Below are positions 62,102 through 64,000 of a DNA stretch of 64,000 bases, in pieces. The DNA is from Oceanococcus sp041619555 (GTDB lineage: Bacteria > Pseudomonadota > Gammaproteobacteria > Nevskiales > Oceanococcaceae). Every line of letters starts with the position of its first letter. Within the stretch, counting starts at the first letter, position 1. The notes beneath the pieces were generated by a model. It ran no database searches. It was given only the letters and a program-made list of their open reading frames with translations, and was not told where the DNA came from. The DNA lies in contig JBFKDQ010000007.1 of assembly GCA_041619555.1 (NCBI GenBank), positions 27,742-91,741 of the forward strand, read 5' to 3'. The translations under genes were made by a program, and so were the position numbers.

Positions 62102-62216
62102 TGAATTCCAATTTTTAGTTCTCGCCAAGCGCGCAAAGTCCGCAGAGGGCTTCTGCAGGTTGCTCCGCGAGCTTTACGAGAACTGTCTCTAGATTTGTGG
62201 CAATTGCCGATCTGAA

Positions 62217-63110
62217 TTATTGAAAACCGACGGAGAAGTCGTGGCCCCAGATGCTGACCGCCTCGGAACGGGTGGTTTCGTGGCTGCTCGGATCGACGGT
62301 GATGCCGCCCCAGCCGTATTCCAGGGCGAAATTGCCCGGCGTCATCATGTAGAAAGAGGTCATGTGGTCATTGCAGTGCTGACCCAGCGTCGCCATCAGC
62401 TTGACGCCGGCCTGTTCGCGACGGTCATAGGCCTTGCCCACATCCGTCATGCTGCTGACTTCGACCATCGCATGCACGCAGCCGGCCGGATTGGGCATTT
62501 CCGCCAGCGCCAGGCTGTGATGCCGCGGATTACCGGCATGCAGAAAACGAATGCGGATCACCGGTGCATCGGGGCCAGGCTGGAAGTCGAACTCATCCGA
62601 AACCCCGAACCCCAGCGTTTCGGTAAAGAACGTGAAGGTGTCATCAAAAGGCAAGGCCGGCAGCACCGTATGCCCCATGCCCATGTCGCCGGTAACAAAA
62701 GCCTCGACGCCGATGGGCGAACTGAAGGCCTGGGTGCCGCCGGTATATCCGTAGCTGACTTCATGTCGATTCCCGGCCGGATCGCTGAAGCTGATCAGGT
62801 CGCTGACCTCGCGAGCCGAGATCACCGCATCGGATCCGGCTTCCACCGCCACCCCCGCAGCTTCCAGCGCACCGCGCACCTCCGCCAGCGCGGCGGCATC
62901 GGCCACCTGCCAGCCGGAAGCCAGATAGCGATCTTCGGCGCCGGCCACCACCGCGATCCGGTAATCGCGCTCGTCGATCTTGAGGAAAACACCACCGTCA
63001 GGCGCCGCTGCGGTCGCCGCACCAAGGATCTGTTCCCCGTATTCGGTCCATTTCGCAAGCTCGGTGCTTTGCACCACGATGTAGGCCAGCGCGTCGATTT
63101 TGCAAGGCAT
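62217..63110 (-). CDS. hsaC: HsaC-like extradiol dioxygenase (steroid A-ring cleavage)
   Basis: 297 aa type I extradiol dioxygenase with two VOC repeats. Metal ligands: His in GMGHTVLPA, His in NPRHHSLAL and Glu in FALEYGWGG; the C-terminus SIWGHDFSVG is typical of HsaC. HsaC (TesB in Comamonas) cleaves the aromatised A ring of 3,4-DHSA with Fe2+ and oxygen. It is beside ipdAB, linking A-ring and CD-ring genes. Confidence 0.92.
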   Translation of the reverse strand: MPCKIDALAYIVVQSTELAKWTEYGEQILGAATAAAPDGGVFLKIDERDYRIAVVAGAEDRYLASGWQVADAAALAEVRGALEAAGVAVEAGSDAVISAREVSDLISFSDPAGNRHEVSYGYTGGTQAFSSPIGVEAFVTGDMGMGHTVLPALPFDDTFTFFTETLGFGVSDEFDFQPGPDAPVIRIRFLHAGNPRHHSLALAEMPNPAGCVHAMVEVSSMTDVGKAYDRREQAGVKLMATLGQHCNDHMTSFYMMTPGNFALEYGWGGITVDPSSHETTRSEAVSIWGHDFSVGFQ

Positions 63111-63400
63111 GCTGCGTCTTCCTTTGATTACCCAGTAATGCCCGGAATTATCGACAGGCCCCGGTCTGCGGGCTTCACCCGTTGGGGTGAGTGGTCAATT
63201 GCGCCTTGGCTGCGGCGGCGACGAGCATGCGACAATGGCCGCCCCCCCCCTGCACTCGCATCCCGTATGAGCCCACCGGTCGTCATCGATGATTCTGTCC
63301 GCACCACCGTTGATGCGGACGTCCCTGCACCCCAGAGGCGGCGCCCTGCAATGGCGCCTGTCATCGGCACACCGGGCAGTCCGCAAGTCCTGGGCCTGAT

Positions 63401-64000
63401 GTGCGTCTCCTGCTGCTGGTCTTGAGCGTGCTGGCCCCGGAATTGAGCGCCGCGAGCCTGATGCCGACAGGCAGCGTGGTCTTGCTTCATGGCCTGGCCC
63501 GCAGCGCCGCCTCAATGCGACCCATGGCCGACCGGCTGCAGGAAGCGGGCTTCGCGGTCTGCAATATCGATTACCCCTCGCGCCACCACCGGATCGAAGA
63601 GCTGGCCCGGCAGCATGTGCTGCCGCAGATCCAGGCCTGCCAGGCGCAGCACCCCGGTCCGGTTCATTTCGTCACCCACTCGCTCGGCGGCATCATCACC
63701 CGCCAGCTCGCCGTATCCCGGGCACTGGAAGACATCGGCCGCGTCGTCATGCTGGGTCCACCCAATGGCGGCAGCGAGGTGGTGGACAGGATCGGTCAGT
63801 GGCGTTTGTTCCGCGCGTTCAACGGCCCGGCCGGTAGCCAGCTCGGCACCGGCAGCGACGCCCTGCCACAGACACTGGGTCCGGCGCGCTTCGAACTCGG
63901 CGTCATCGCCGGGCGGCGCAGCATCAATCCACTTCTCTCCCTGCTGATCCCCGGGGAGGACGACGGCAAGGTGTCAACCCAACGCGCGCGTCTCGATGGC
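63401..64000 (+). CDS. Partial exported alpha/beta hydrolase (lipase-like), runs off window
   Basis: At least 200 aa, no stop before the window end. GTG start at 63401, with a signal-like N-terminus (VRLLLLVLSVLAPELSAASL). Oxyanion region VVLLHGLARSAASMRPM, nucleophile elbow VTHSLGGIITRQL, followed by GRVVMLGPPNGGSE, characteristic of triacylglycerol-lipase-like and PGAP1-like esterases. The catalytic His is beyond the edge. Divergent from hsaC. A run of nine C lies upstream (63242-63250). Confidence 0.78.
   Translation, partial: MRLLLLVLSVLAPELSAASLMPTGSVVLLHGLARSAASMRPMADRLQEAGFAVCNIDYPSRHHRIEELARQHVLPQIQACQAQHPGPVHFVTHSLGGIITRQLAVSRALEDIGRVVMLGPPNGGSEVVDRIGQWRLFRAFNGPAGSQLGTGSDALPQTLGPARFELGVIAGRRSINPLLSLLIPGEDDGKVSTQRARLDG

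Overview
This 64 kb window is high-GC, densely coded bacterial chromosome. No tRNA, rRNA, CRISPR array, transposase or phage gene was recognised. Outer-membrane porin genes, TRAP transport, a GlyGly-CTERM protein, sigma-32-type promoter spacing and a proteobacterial-style steroid gene set point to a Gram-negative gammaproteobacterium with an aerobic, steroid- and lipid-degrading lifestyle, plausibly of the Nevskiales type. The placement is inference. Family assignments come from reading protein motifs and from remembered family sequences; no database search was run.

Left part (1-20.8 kb): membrane-quality and stress functions. An NfeD/slipin pair is followed by a minus-strand signalling group: a TPR-membrane-PP2C phosphatase, an RsbQ-like hydrolase and a PAS-GGDEF diguanylate cyclase, the last two overlapping. 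Then come a GAF protein, a small membrane coiled-coil protein, a methyltransferase, a secreted subtilase, a SulP transporter, a very large secreted beta-propeller protein with a GlyGly-CTERM tail, an MscS channel fused to a cyclic-nucleotide-binding domain, two glutathione-transferase relatives and an hsp20 gene. The hsp20 leader carries a sigma-32 promoter and a ROSE-like RNA thermometer.

Middle (20.8-32.7 kb): a coherent uptake module. A minus-strand operon encodes a DcaP-like porin, a TRAP transporter (dctP, dctQ, dctM), a large DUF6351-type lipoprotein hydrolase and an SGNH-hydrolase lipoprotein. A LuxR-type response regulator and a hybrid sensor kinase are divergent from it. The likely logic is that exported esterases release an organic acid that crosses the porin and is taken up by TRAP under two-component control.

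Right of that (32.7-47.4 kb and 58.7-63.1 kb): two blocks of a steroid catabolic pathway, mostly the enzymes for the C and D rings (ipdF, fadE30, a partner acyl-CoA dehydrogenase, an SDR, fadA6, fadE32, fadE31, echA20, ipdC, then ipdA, ipdB, a DUF35/Ltp pair) plus the ring-A extradiol dioxygenase hsaC. A TetR regulator and a FadH-like flavoprotein diverge from a pair of near-identical palindromic operators. The blocks are separated by housekeeping genes: esterase, pirin, a MerR regulator with a copper-type ATPase, a protein acetyltransferase overlapping a deacetylase, msrB-msrA and a DJ-1 protein. Non-coding stretches hold two kinds of repeats: a roughly 168-bp tandem duplication, and short inverted elements ending in GGGGACGCACCACC.
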